A stretch of DNA of 5,779 nucleotides. It comes from Pseudomonadota bacterium (GTDB taxonomy: Bacteria > Pseudomonadota > Gammaproteobacteria > Burkholderiales > SG8-39). The first letter of the stretch is position 1. Each line of letters starts with the position of its first letter. This document shows positions 1 through 5,398 of the stretch, piece by piece. Under the pieces are notes generated by a model, which was not told where the DNA came from, searched no databases, and saw only the letters and a list, made by a program, of their open reading frames with translations. The stretch is from assembly GCA_003242425.1 (NCBI GenBank), contig QGUL01000132.1:1-5779 (forward strand), in the 5' to 3' direction. The position numbers and the translations under genes are program-made.

Positions 1-557
1 TGCTTGAGGTCGTAGAGCGCTTCGATGTGGTCGCGCCCCGCCTGGCCGGAGAAGATGCGGTCCTCGATGCCTTCCAGCTCGGTCTGCAGCATTTCCAGCA
101 CCGGGAAGTAGCGGTCCACCACCGCGTCCATGAGCGCGTAGAGCACGTAGGGCGGACCGTGGCGCAGCAGTTCCGGTTCGCGTTCGCAGCGCGCACGCAC
201 GTCGGCGAAGCCGCGCTGCGCCCGGCTGCGGACCGACAGCACATAGTTGCGGCCGACGAAGATCGCCACTTCGCCGCGCACCATTTCGCCGCCGACGAGT
301 TCCAGGGTGTGCAGTACCACGAACAGCGAATCGCCGTATTCGTCGATCTTGGGGCGCTGGTGGCCGTGGTCGGCGTCCTCCACTGCGAGCGGATGCAGAT
401 CGAACTGCGCGCTGAGCTGCTGGAGCTCGGCCGGCGAGGGCTCCCTGACCGCCACCCACACGAAGGCGTCGTTGGCCTGCAGATACTCCGCGATGCGCTC
501 GACCGGCACGTCGGCGATCTTGTCCCCGTTCTTGTACGCGACGCAGTTCACCAGCAT
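1..557 (-). CDS. corA: CorA-family magnesium/divalent cation transporter, N-terminal part (3' end outside window)
   Basis: Reading the minus strand from an ATG at 557-555 gives 185 uninterrupted codons running off the left edge. The protein begins MLVNCVAYKNGD and contains the CorA cytoplasmic-domain signature HPLAVEDADHGHQRPKIDEY at about residues 55-74. This is followed by the beta-strand stretch SLFVVLHTLE and, further on, YALMDAVVDRYFPVLEMLQ, typical of the long helix leading to the membrane. CorA proteins are homopentameric inner-membrane channels for Mg2+ (also Co2+/Ni2+). Family length is about 320 residues, so the two C-terminal transmembrane helices and the GMN selectivity motif lie outside the window and cannot be checked. 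The start is firm: a near-perfect Shine-Dalgarno AAGGAGGA (571-564, minus strand) lies 6 bases before the ATG. The gene is divergent from the molybdenum-cofactor operon. A CorA relative with another metal preference cannot be excluded. Confidence 0.93.
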   Translation of the reverse strand, partial: MLVNCVAYKNGDKIADVPVERIAEYLQANDAFVWVAVREPSPAELQQLSAQFDLHPLAVEDADHGHQRPKIDEYGDSLFVVLHTLELVGGEMVRGEVAIFVGRNYVLSVRSRAQRGFADVRARCEREPELLRHGPPYVLYALMDAVVDRYFPVLEMLQTELEGIEDRIFSGQAGRDHIEALYDLK

Positions 558-580
558 GGGAAGTCCTCCTTCTGCGCCGC

Positions 581-609
581 ACTGTAACCGTCCGGCCGGC
601 GCACGCCAA
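581..609 (-). promoter_or_regulatory. Candidate sigma70-type promoter for corA
   Basis: On the minus strand TTGGCG (609-604; 4 of 6 to TTGACA) and TACAGT (586-581; 4 of 6 to TATAAT) are separated by exactly 17 bases. Transcription would start near 574, giving a leader of about 17 bases that still contains the strong ribosome site. The spacer contains the 8-base palindrome CCGGCCGG (592-599). The spacing is ideal but each box is only a partial match, and GC-rich DNA yields such pairs by chance. Confidence 0.35.
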
Positions 610-636
610 GCCGAGCCGGGAACCCGGGGTACCGGC

Positions 637-645
637 TGGTAGAAT
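637..645 (+). promoter_or_regulatory. Candidate extended -10 promoter for the mobB-moeA-moaD-moaE-crcB run
   Basis: TGG followed directly by TAGAAT (5 of 6 to TATAAT) forms an extended -10 element (TGn-TATAAT type). No good -35 box lies at the expected distance, which extended -10 promoters tolerate. Transcription would start near 652, leaving a leader of about 77 bases before mobB. I see no riboswitch-like structure in that leader. It is divergent from the corA promoter candidate, with a short inverted repeat (AGCCGG 614-619, CCGGCT 632-637) between them. Confidence 0.4.
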
Positions 646-728
646 CGGAACATCGCAGCCGGCACAGCCTGGCCGCGCGATACAAATCCGGCCGAGGTGC
701 CGTCGTGGTGACGAGATAGTGTGAGTCG

Positions 729-1226
729 ATGAAAGTCTTCGGTTTCGCAGGCTGGTCGGGCAGCGGCAAGACCACGCTGATCGAACAGCTCATTCCCCGT
801 TTCGTGATGCAGGGGCTCAAGGTATCCCTGATCAAGCACGCGCATCACAATTTCGACGTCGATCAGCCGGGCAAGGATTCCTGGCGCCACCGCGAGGCGG
901 GCTGTCAGGAGGTGCTGGTCACTTCGGCGCGCCGCTGGGTGCTGATGCACGAGTTGCGCGGGGCGGAGGAACCCGGCCTGGACGAGCAGCTCGCGCGGCT
1001 GTCGCCCTGCGATCTCGTGCTGGTGGAGGGCTTCAAACGCCATCCCATCCCGAAGCTGGAGATCTGGCGCAAGGACAACGACAAGCCCCTGCTGCATCCC
1101 GAGGACCCGCACATCGTCGCCGTGGCGACCGACGTCCCGGTCGAAACCAAGCTGCCGCGTTTCGATCTCAACGATTACGATGCCGTCGTGGCGTTCATCC
1201 TCGACCACGTCGGCCTGAAGAAGTAG
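729..1226 (+). CDS. mobB: MobB, molybdopterin-guanine dinucleotide biosynthesis adapter (GTP-binding)
   Basis: The 165-residue protein opens MKVFGFAGWSGSGKTTLIEQ, with a P-loop at residues 8-16 (GWSGSGKTT), the start expected of MobB. Further family features are IKHAHH at 35-40 and the strand-plus-turn DLVLVEGFKRHPIPKLEIWR starting at residue 95. MobB binds GTP and is thought to help MobA attach GMP to molybdenum cofactor, giving the bis-MGD form used by DMSO-reductase-family enzymes such as nitrate reductase and formate dehydrogenase. Length fits the family (E. coli MobB is slightly longer). The start is fixed: ATG 729 is the first possible start after an in-frame TAG at 717-719. The ribosome site is weak (GTGAG 721-725, close to the ATG). 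It is the first gene of the operon, 8 bases before moeA. MobA is not in the window. Confidence 0.94.
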   Translation: MKVFGFAGWSGSGKTTLIEQLIPRFVMQGLKVSLIKHAHHNFDVDQPGKDSWRHREAGCQEVLVTSARRWVLMHELRGAEEPGLDEQLARLSPCDLVLVEGFKRHPIPKLEIWRKDNDKPLLHPEDPHIVAVATDVPVETKLPRFDLNDYDAVVAFILDHVGLKK

Positions 1227-1234
1227 GAGGTGCC

Positions 1235-2446
1235 ATGCAGGCGAAAACCGGCGGGATGCTGTCCGTGGACGAGGCGCTGGAGGTGCTGCTGGTCGGCGCA
1301 CAACCGGTGACCGAAACGGAAGAGGTGTCCACGCTCCACGCCACCGGCCGGGTGTTGGCCGCGGATCAGCGCTCCGGGCTAGACGTGCCGCCGCTCGACA
1401 ACAGCGCCATGGACGGCTACGCCGTGCGCGTCGAGGATTGCAAGGGCGGAGCGAGCCTGCGCATCGCGCAGCGCATCGCCGCGGGCGACGTCGGCCGGCC
1501 GCTGGAACCGGGCACCGCGGCGCGCATCTTCACCGGCGCACCCGTGCCGCCCGGCGCGGACGCCGTCGTCATGCAGGAGTTCTGCACCGTCGAGGGCGAG
1601 ACGGTGAGAATCGAAGAGAAACCGGAGCCGGGCCAATGGATCCGCCGCGTGGGCGAGGACATCCGCGCCGGCAGCGTCATTCTGCAGGCCGGCCGCAAGC
1701 TGCTGCCGCAGGACGTGGGACTGGCCGCCTCCGTCGGCCTGGCGAGCCTGCCGGTCTACCGGCGCTTGAAAGTCGCGGTGTTCTGCACCGGCGACGAACT
1801 GGTGATGCCGGGCGAGCCGCTGCCCGAAGGCGCGATCTACAACTCCAACCGCTACACGCTCTCCGGGCTGTTGCAGCTCATGGGCTGTGAAGTCGTCGAT
1901 CTCGGCATCGTGCCCGACACGCTGGAAGCCACGCGCGCCGCCTTCCGCGAGGCCGCGCAGGGTACCGATCTCATCATCACCAGCGGCGGCATGTCGGTGG
2001 GCGAGGAGGACCACGTCAAACCGGCGGTGGAGGCCGAAGGCCGGCTCGACATGTGGCGCATCGCCATGAAGCCGGGCAAGCCGCTCGCTTTCGGTCGCGT
2101 GGGCGACACGCCCTTCATCGGGCTGCCGGGCAACCCGGTGTCGGTGCTGATCACTTTCATGATTTTCGTGCGCCCGTTCATCCTCAAGCGGCAGGGCGCG
2201 ACGCAGCTCGCGCCGCGCAGCTATGCGATGCGCGCCGATTTCGAATGGCGCCAGCCGGACGTGCGGCGCGAATTCCTGCGCGCGCGCATCAACGGCGCCG
2301 GCGGACTGGACATCTATCCGAACCAGAGTTCGGCGGTCCTCACCTCCGCCGTATGGGGCGACGGTCTCATCGACGTCGCGCCGCGCCAGCCGATCTGGCA
2401 GGGGCAGACGGTGCGTTTCCTGCCTTTCTCCGAACTGCTGTACTGA
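1235..2446 (+). CDS. moeA: MoeA, molybdopterin molybdotransferase
   Basis: This 403-residue protein inserts molybdate into adenylylated molybdopterin, the last step of basic molybdenum-cofactor synthesis in the cytoplasm. All family motifs are present and intact: PPLDNSAMDGYAVR (52-65), FTGAPVPPGADAVVMQE (from 99), TGDEL (185-189), TSGGMSVGEEDHVK (249-262), MKPGKPLAFG (278-287) and GLPGNPVS (296-303). Residue numbering runs parallel to E. coli MoeA, so the known functional residues T100, E188 and D259 fall at the same numbers here. The order is the usual one: N-terminal MoeA domains, a MogA-like central domain (about 180-325) and a C-terminal beta domain. A strong Shine-Dalgarno TAGGAGGT (1224-1231) overlaps the mobB stop codon, which fixes the ATG at 1235. 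moaD follows after 9 bases. Nothing suggests loss of function. Confidence 0.97.
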   Translation: MQAKTGGMLSVDEALEVLLVGAQPVTETEEVSTLHATGRVLAADQRSGLDVPPLDNSAMDGYAVRVEDCKGGASLRIAQRIAAGDVGRPLEPGTAARIFTGAPVPPGADAVVMQEFCTVEGETVRIEEKPEPGQWIRRVGEDIRAGSVILQAGRKLLPQDVGLAASVGLASLPVYRRLKVAVFCTGDELVMPGEPLPEGAIYNSNRYTLSGLLQLMGCEVVDLGIVPDTLEATRAAFREAAQGTDLIITSGGMSVGEEDHVKPAVEAEGRLDMWRIAMKPGKPLAFGRVGDTPFIGLPGNPVSVLITFMIFVRPFILKRQGATQLAPRSYAMRADFEWRQPDVRREFLRARINGAGGLDIYPNQSSAVLTSAVWGDGLIDVAPRQPIWQGQTVRFLPFSELLY

Positions 2447-2455
2447 GGCGCTGGG

Positions 2456-2710
2456 ATGGTCAGACTGTTGTTTTTTGCACGCTTGCGCGAAGAGCTCGGC
2501 ACCGCCGGCGAGGACATCCACCTGCCGGAGCACGTGAACACCGTGAAAGCGCTGCGCCGCCATCTCATGGCGCGCGGCGAAGCCTGGAAGGAGGCGCTCG
2601 GACCGAACAAGGTGCTGCGCGTGTCGGTCAACCATGAAATGGCGCAGGACGACACGCCGGTGCGCGCGGGCGACGAGGTGGCGTTCTTCCCGCCGGTGAC
2701 GGGCGGCTGA
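2456..2710 (+). CDS. moaD: MoaD, molybdopterin synthase small (sulfur-carrier) subunit
   Basis: The 84-residue ubiquitin-like protein starts MVRLLFFARLREELGTAGED and ends in VAFFPPVTGG. The C-terminal Gly-Gly (83-84) is the diagnostic feature: it is adenylylated by MoeB and converted to a thiocarboxylate, which donates the sulfurs of molybdopterin. Length matches E. coli MoaD (about 81). The stop codon of moeA overlaps TGAGG, a possible weak ribosome site 9 bases upstream of the ATG. The moaD stop is one base from the moaE start (TGATATG), so the two subunits are probably translated in a coupled way, as suits a 2:2 complex. The MoeB activator is not in the window. Confidence 0.95.
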   Translation: MVRLLFFARLREELGTAGEDIHLPEHVNTVKALRRHLMARGEAWKEALGPNKVLRVSVNHEMAQDDTPVRAGDEVAFFPPVTGG

Positions 2711-2711
2711 T

Positions 2712-3176
2712 ATGAAGATACGCGTTCAGACCGAAAACTTCGACATTGCGACCGAAATCGCGGCGCTGCGCGAAGGGCGTCCGCAGATCGGCGCCGTGGC
2801 GAGCTTCATCGGCGTGGTGCGCGACCTCAACGAAGGCGATCGCGTCTCCACCATGACGCTGGAGCACTATCCCGGCATGACCGAGAAGGCGCTCGCCGCC
2901 ATCGTCGAGGAAGCGAAGCGGCGCTGGGACATCATCGACGTCACGGTAATTCATCGCGTGGGCGAGCTCAAGCCGCAGGACCAGATCGTGCTCGTCGCGG
3001 TGGCGGGCGAGCATCGCGGCGAAGCCTTCGCCGCCTGCGAATTCATCATGGATTACCTCAAGACACGCGCGCCCTTCTGGAAGAAGGAACGTACCCCCGA
3101 AGGCGAGCGCTGGGTGGAAGCGCGCGAATCCGACGACCGCGCCGCCGAGCGCTGGCAGAAAGGCGAGTCGAAGTGA
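2712..3176 (+). CDS. moaE: MoaE, molybdopterin synthase catalytic subunit
   Basis: The 154-residue protein forms molybdopterin synthase with MoaD and converts precursor Z (cPMP) to molybdopterin in the cytoplasm. Recognisable segments are GAVASFIGVVRD (27-38), LEHYPGMTEKAL, HRVGEL (81-86), EHRGEAFAAC (100-109) and KTRAPFWKKE (117-126). The lysines of the last motif, K117 and K124, correspond to the catalytic K119 and K126 of E. coli MoaE. The loop that receives the MoaD tail and the His-Arg pair (101-102) are present. Length is that of the family (about 150). No strong Shine-Dalgarno precedes the ATG (GGTGAC 2695-2700 is the best), so reinitiation from moaD is likely. The last 4 bases overlap the crcB start. 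Confidence 0.96.
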   Translation: MKIRVQTENFDIATEIAALREGRPQIGAVASFIGVVRDLNEGDRVSTMTLEHYPGMTEKALAAIVEEAKRRWDIIDVTVIHRVGELKPQDQIVLVAVAGEHRGEAFAACEFIMDYLKTRAPFWKKERTPEGERWVEARESDDRAAERWQKGESK

Positions 3177-3556
3177 CCGCTGGGGCGCTCGCTGCCGTGG
3201 CGGTCGGCGCGGTGCTCGGCGCCTGGTTGCGCTGGGCGCTGGGCATCCGGTTCAACGGCGTGCTCGCGCACCTGCCGCTCGGCACATTGATCGCCAACGC
3301 CGTGGGCGGCTATCTGGTCGGCATCGCCGTGGCCTGGTTCGCGCAGCATCCGGACGCCTCGCCGGAACTGCGGCTCTTCGTCGTCACCGGTTTCCTCGGC
3401 GCGCTCACGACCTTCTCGACTTTCAGCGCCGAAGCCGTGGGCCTGCTGATGCGTCAGCAGTACGGCTGGGCGATTGTCCATGTCAGCGCGCATCTCGGCG
3501 TGTCGGTGCTTTTGACGATCCTGGGCATCCTGACTGTCAAGACATTGCGGGCCTGA
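3173..3556 (+). CDS. crcB: CrcB/FluC fluoride channel
   Basis: The 127-residue, four-helix inner-membrane protein belongs to the Fluc family, which forms antiparallel dimers and exports fluoride. Visible motifs are GAWLRW (16-21, with the conserved Arg20), GTLIANAVGGYLVG (37-50, with pore Asn42) and GFLGALTTFSTFSAE (73-87), which holds the phenylalanine-box residues F81 and F84 and the central Na+-site turn. The start must be GTG 3173 (overlap GTGA with the moaE stop): no ATG lies in frame before helix 1 ends, and AAAGGCGAG (3159-3167) is a suitable ribosome site 5 bases upstream. The 4-base overlap places it in the molybdenum-cofactor transcript. No fluoride riboswitch is visible. Its frequent partner, a DUF190 gene, lies about 1.8 kb downstream. 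Confidence 0.95.
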   Translation: MTAGALAAVAVGAVLGAWLRWALGIRFNGVLAHLPLGTLIANAVGGYLVGIAVAWFAQHPDASPELRLFVVTGFLGALTTFSTFSAEAVGLLMRQQYGWAIVHVSAHLGVSVLLTILGILTVKTLRA

Positions 3557-3573
3557 AGGCGCTGGGCTATAAG
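3545..3573 (+). promoter_or_regulatory. Candidate promoter for the metal cassette, inside the crcB 3' end
   Basis: TATAAG (3568-3573; 5 of 6 to TATAAT) lies 17 bases after TTGCGG (3545-3550; 3 of 6 to TTGACA). The -10 box stands out in this GC-rich stretch. If used, transcription would begin near 3580, the A of the ATG of the next gene, giving a leaderless or almost leaderless message. That gene has no good ribosome site (only AAGAG 3571-3575). An alternative is simple readthrough from crcB, 23 bases away. Confidence 0.35.
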
Positions 3574-3579
3574 AGCCTT

Positions 3580-3885
3580 ATGCGCCGCGCCGCGTTCGCA
3601 CTGTTGCTGTTCGTGCTCGCCTGTCTGCCGTCCGTGCAGGCGCTCGCAGTCATTTCCGCCGACCATTGCGAGCACGGAGTCTCGCTCGAAGAATCCGACA
3701 ACATACCGCGTTGCGATCATTGTGCGGACGGACACGGTTCCTGTCATCCCGCCGTCCATCCCTTCATCGCCGGCCGCGCCGTGATGCCCGTGTGCGGCGT
3801 GGCGTGCGGCGTTCTCGCAGATCGGCTCGTTTCCTTCGTCACCCGTACCTCGGCACCGCCATTGCCACCGCCCATCGCCACCTGA
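3580..3885 (+). CDS. Small secreted Cys/His-rich protein, possibly metal-binding (DUF2946/CopL-like in style)
   Basis: I do not firmly recognise this 101-residue protein. It begins with a clear signal sequence (MRRAAFALLLFVLACLPSVQA, cleavage probably after Ala21). C15 sits in a poor lipobox-like VLAC, so a lipoprotein is less likely. The mature part is packed with possible metal ligands: DHCEH (28-32), CDHC (45-48), HGSCH (52-56), H60 and CGVAC (72-76). It ends in a proline-rich tail, SAPPLPPPIAT. Short exported proteins with scattered Cys/His and a Pro-rich tail occur near copper-resistance genes (DUF2946 and CopL groups); the likeness is in layout and I cannot confirm homology. It lies 23 bases after crcB and 41 bases before the barrel-like gene, heading four genes that all look linked to metal handling. 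The gene itself is real by codon pattern and signal peptide. Confidence 0.72.
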   Translation: MRRAAFALLLFVLACLPSVQALAVISADHCEHGVSLEESDNIPRCDHCADGHGSCHPAVHPFIAGRAVMPVCGVACGVLADRLVSFVTRTSAPPLPPPIAT

Positions 3886-3926
3886 ATCTTCCGGCATTCA
3901 CTGCGTGGCCATTTCGGGAGTAGGCG

Positions 3927-4586
3927 ATGAAAGCGTTGCCAGCCTTGGCCGGCGTGCTGCTGCTTGCGTGCGTGTCTGCGGCGCACGCACGGTTTTTCAT
4001 TCCCAAGGACACGCTGCTCGTCTTCGGGATGTACGAGCGCGACTCCTACGCGGCCGAAGCCTCATACGGTTTGCGCCGCGATTGGAGCGTGACGGCGGGC
4101 TGGCAGCGCGACCGGGCCGACGACGGCGACACGGTGCGCGAGTACACCTACGTCCGCGCGAACTGGCTGCTGCACCGGCGCGGCGAGGGCGGCTGGATCC
4201 GTAACCTCTATCTCTTCGGCGGCCCGGCATGGGTTCGCAGCAACGCGCTCGACCACGGCGACGAACCGGGGCTGCAGTTGGGGATATGGGGCGATTACGA
4301 GACGCGCCGCGTGTACCTCAAGGCCAGCCTGCAGACCTTTTGGAACGAGGAATTCAGTCAGACGACCCAGACGCTGCAGGCGCTGTGGGCGCCATATGCT
4401 GCCGAGTACGGAGGTATCGCGAGCTGGATCGGCGTGCAACTGCAACGCCGTAACGGTCTGTCCGATGCCACGCAGGTCGCCCCCAGGCGCCGCTTTTTCC
4501 AGCGCCGGTGGTGGATCGACATCGGCGTCGGCGTGAACAGCGAACACCGCGGCAGCGTGTTCTTCGATGCGATGTATCTTTTCTAG
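3927..4586 (+). CDS. Exported protein of unknown family, probable outer-membrane beta-barrel
   Basis: The 219-residue protein has a signal peptide (MKALPALAGVLLLACVSAAHA, AHA cleavage site after residue 21) and no further hydrophobic helix. The rest is rich in Trp, Tyr and Arg and shows alternating short strands, for example WSVTAGWQRD, REYTYVRANWLLHR, NLYLFGGPAWVRS, GLQLGIWGDYE, VYLKASLQTFW and WWIDIGVGVNS, about ten in all. It ends SVFFDAMYLF: a terminal Phe with hydrophobic or aromatic residues at -3, -5, -7 and -9, the pattern recognised by the BAM machinery. There are no Cys in the mature part, so it is unlikely to bind soft metal through thiols. GGGAG (3916-3920) is a good ribosome site 6 bases before the ATG. 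The HMA-domain gene follows after 9 bases. It could be a pore for, or a structural partner of, the metal system; no function can be assigned by family. Confidence 0.8.
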   Translation: MKALPALAGVLLLACVSAAHARFFIPKDTLLVFGMYERDSYAAEASYGLRRDWSVTAGWQRDRADDGDTVREYTYVRANWLLHRRGEGGWIRNLYLFGGPAWVRSNALDHGDEPGLQLGIWGDYETRRVYLKASLQTFWNEEFSQTTQTLQALWAPYAAEYGGIASWIGVQLQRRNGLSDATQVAPRRRFFQRRWWIDIGVGVNSEHRGSVFFDAMYLF

Positions 4587-4595
4587 GAGCGGACG

Positions 4596-4931
4596 ATGAG
4601 GTCGGTAAAGCGGTTGTTTGCGGTATTGCTTCTATGCGGTTTCAGCGGTGCGGCGCTTGCGGCGAGCACCATCAAACTCGATGTGGAAGGGCTGGTCTGC
4701 GCGTTCTGCGGCTCGGCGATCGAGAAGAAGCTGAAAACCCGCGCCGAAGTGCAGGACGTGCTCGTGAGCCTGGAACGGCGCCTCGTCGCCATCGGGCTGA
4801 AGCCGGGCGCGGACATCAGCGACGAGGTGCTCAAGGCCGAAATCAACGATGCGGGTTACCGGGTGAAGGCGATCGAGCGCACCGACCAGCCGCTCAGCGA
4901 CCTGCGTGCCGGACTGGAATCCCGCAAATGA
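4596..4931 (+). CDS. Periplasmic heavy-metal-associated (HMA) domain protein, MerP-like
   Basis: The 111-residue protein has a signal sequence (MRSVKRLFAVLLLCGFSGAALA, cleavage about residue 22-23) followed by a single ferredoxin-like HMA domain. The metal loop is GLVCAFCGSAIEKKL (32-46) with Cys35 and Cys38 forming the CxxC site; the usual loop is GMxCxxC, so Met is replaced by Leu-Val. The later segments (VQDVLVSLERRLVAIGLKPG and the final helix and strand EVLKAEINDAGYRVKAIE) complete the beta-alpha-beta-beta-alpha-beta pattern. It should capture a soft metal ion (Cu+, Hg2+ or similar) in the periplasm and pass it to a membrane partner, as MerP does to MerT. The start is supported by TAGGAG (4584-4589), overlapping the previous stop codon. 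It overlaps the next gene by 4 bases (ATGA), which argues for joint function. Substrate unknown. Confidence 0.9.
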   Translation: MRSVKRLFAVLLLCGFSGAALAASTIKLDVEGLVCAFCGSAIEKKLKTRAEVQDVLVSLERRLVAIGLKPGADISDEVLKAEINDAGYRVKAIERTDQPLSDLRAGLESRK

Positions 4932-5320
4932 GGGGCGAGGAAGAGTGGGACGCGCGCCTCTACCGCCGCGTCACCTGGCTCAGCCTGTTCACCAGCGGCT
5001 CCACGCTCGTGTGCTGCGCGTTGCCGGCGCTGCTGGTGAGCGTCGGCGCCGGCGCGGCGTTGCTCACGCTGACCAGCGCCGTGCCGCAACTGATCTGGCT
5101 GTCGGAGCACAAGGCGGCGGTGTTCGGCATCGCCGCCTTGATGCTGCTGGCCGGCGGCTGGCTGCAATGGCATGCGCGCACGCTGCCTTGCCCGGTCGAT
5201 CAGGGACTGGCGCGGCAATGCATGCTGCAACGGCGAAGATCGCTGCGCCTGTATGTCGTTTCCGTCGTGATCTTCCTGGTCGGCACGTTTTTCGCCTTCG
5301 TCGCGCCGCTGCTGTACTGA
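4928..5320 (+). CDS. MerT-like three-helix inner-membrane metal transport protein
   Basis: The 130-residue protein starts at the ATG in the ATGA overlap with the HMA gene. The same frame stays open far upstream, but that part only shadows the two preceding genes. Three membrane helices are visible: about 17-48, 62-82 and 107-129. Cys29-Cys30 sit in helix 1 (TLVCCALPALLVSVGAG), and Cys88 and Cys98 in the loop between helices 2 and 3. This matches the MerT plan (vicinal Cys pair in helix 1, two Cys in the cytoplasmic loop), and the end FAFVAPLLY resembles the FPYVMPFFY-type end of MerT. MerT moves Hg2+ from MerP into the cytoplasm. Here there is no MerA reductase or MerR in view, so uptake or relay of another thiophilic metal such as copper is equally possible. 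The Shine-Dalgarno is weak, which fits coupled translation. It is the last gene of the cassette; 78 bases follow before the next gene. Confidence 0.82.
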   Translation: MRGEEEWDARLYRRVTWLSLFTSGSTLVCCALPALLVSVGAGAALLTLTSAVPQLIWLSEHKAAVFGIAALMLLAGGWLQWHARTLPCPVDQGLARQCMLQRRRSLRLYVVSVVIFLVGTFFAFVAPLLY

Positions 5321-5398
5321 CGGCTGCGCTCAAGTTCCGGCCCGAGAGGCCGATATTGCAGTTGTCTGGTCGTGTCCCGAGAACGAGAAGGAAAAGCG

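Noticed and set aside
27..587. A 186-codon plus-strand open frame
   Set aside because: Opposite strand of corA. The minus strand has the CorA signature and a strong ribosome site; this frame is His/Ala/Val-rich with no recognisable domain.
646..728. Possible molybdenum-cofactor or fluoride riboswitch in the leader before mobB
   Set aside because: I could not find the conserved core of either riboswitch class in this short leader.
548..835. A 95-codon minus-strand open frame spanning the corA-mobB gap
   Set aside because: It overlaps the start and ribosome site of corA and the 5' end of mobB, with no domain and no ribosome site seen.
1379..2635. A 418-codon open frame on the minus strand opposite moeA and moaD
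   Set aside because: Antisense shadow typical of GC-rich genes: its translation is His/Arg/Ala-rich low-quality sequence, while the plus strand encodes full MoeA and MoaD motifs.
4508..4927. Upstream extension of the MerT-like reading frame, which would give a 270-residue protein
   Set aside because: The extension overlaps the barrel gene end and the whole HMA gene in another frame and reads as Arg-rich nonsense. The ATG at 4928 in the ATGA overlap gives a MerT-sized protein.
5338..5352. Hairpin CGGCC-cgaga-GGCCG after the MerT-like gene, as a possible terminator
   Set aside because: Only a 5-base stem and no T-run follows; not enough to call an intrinsic terminator.
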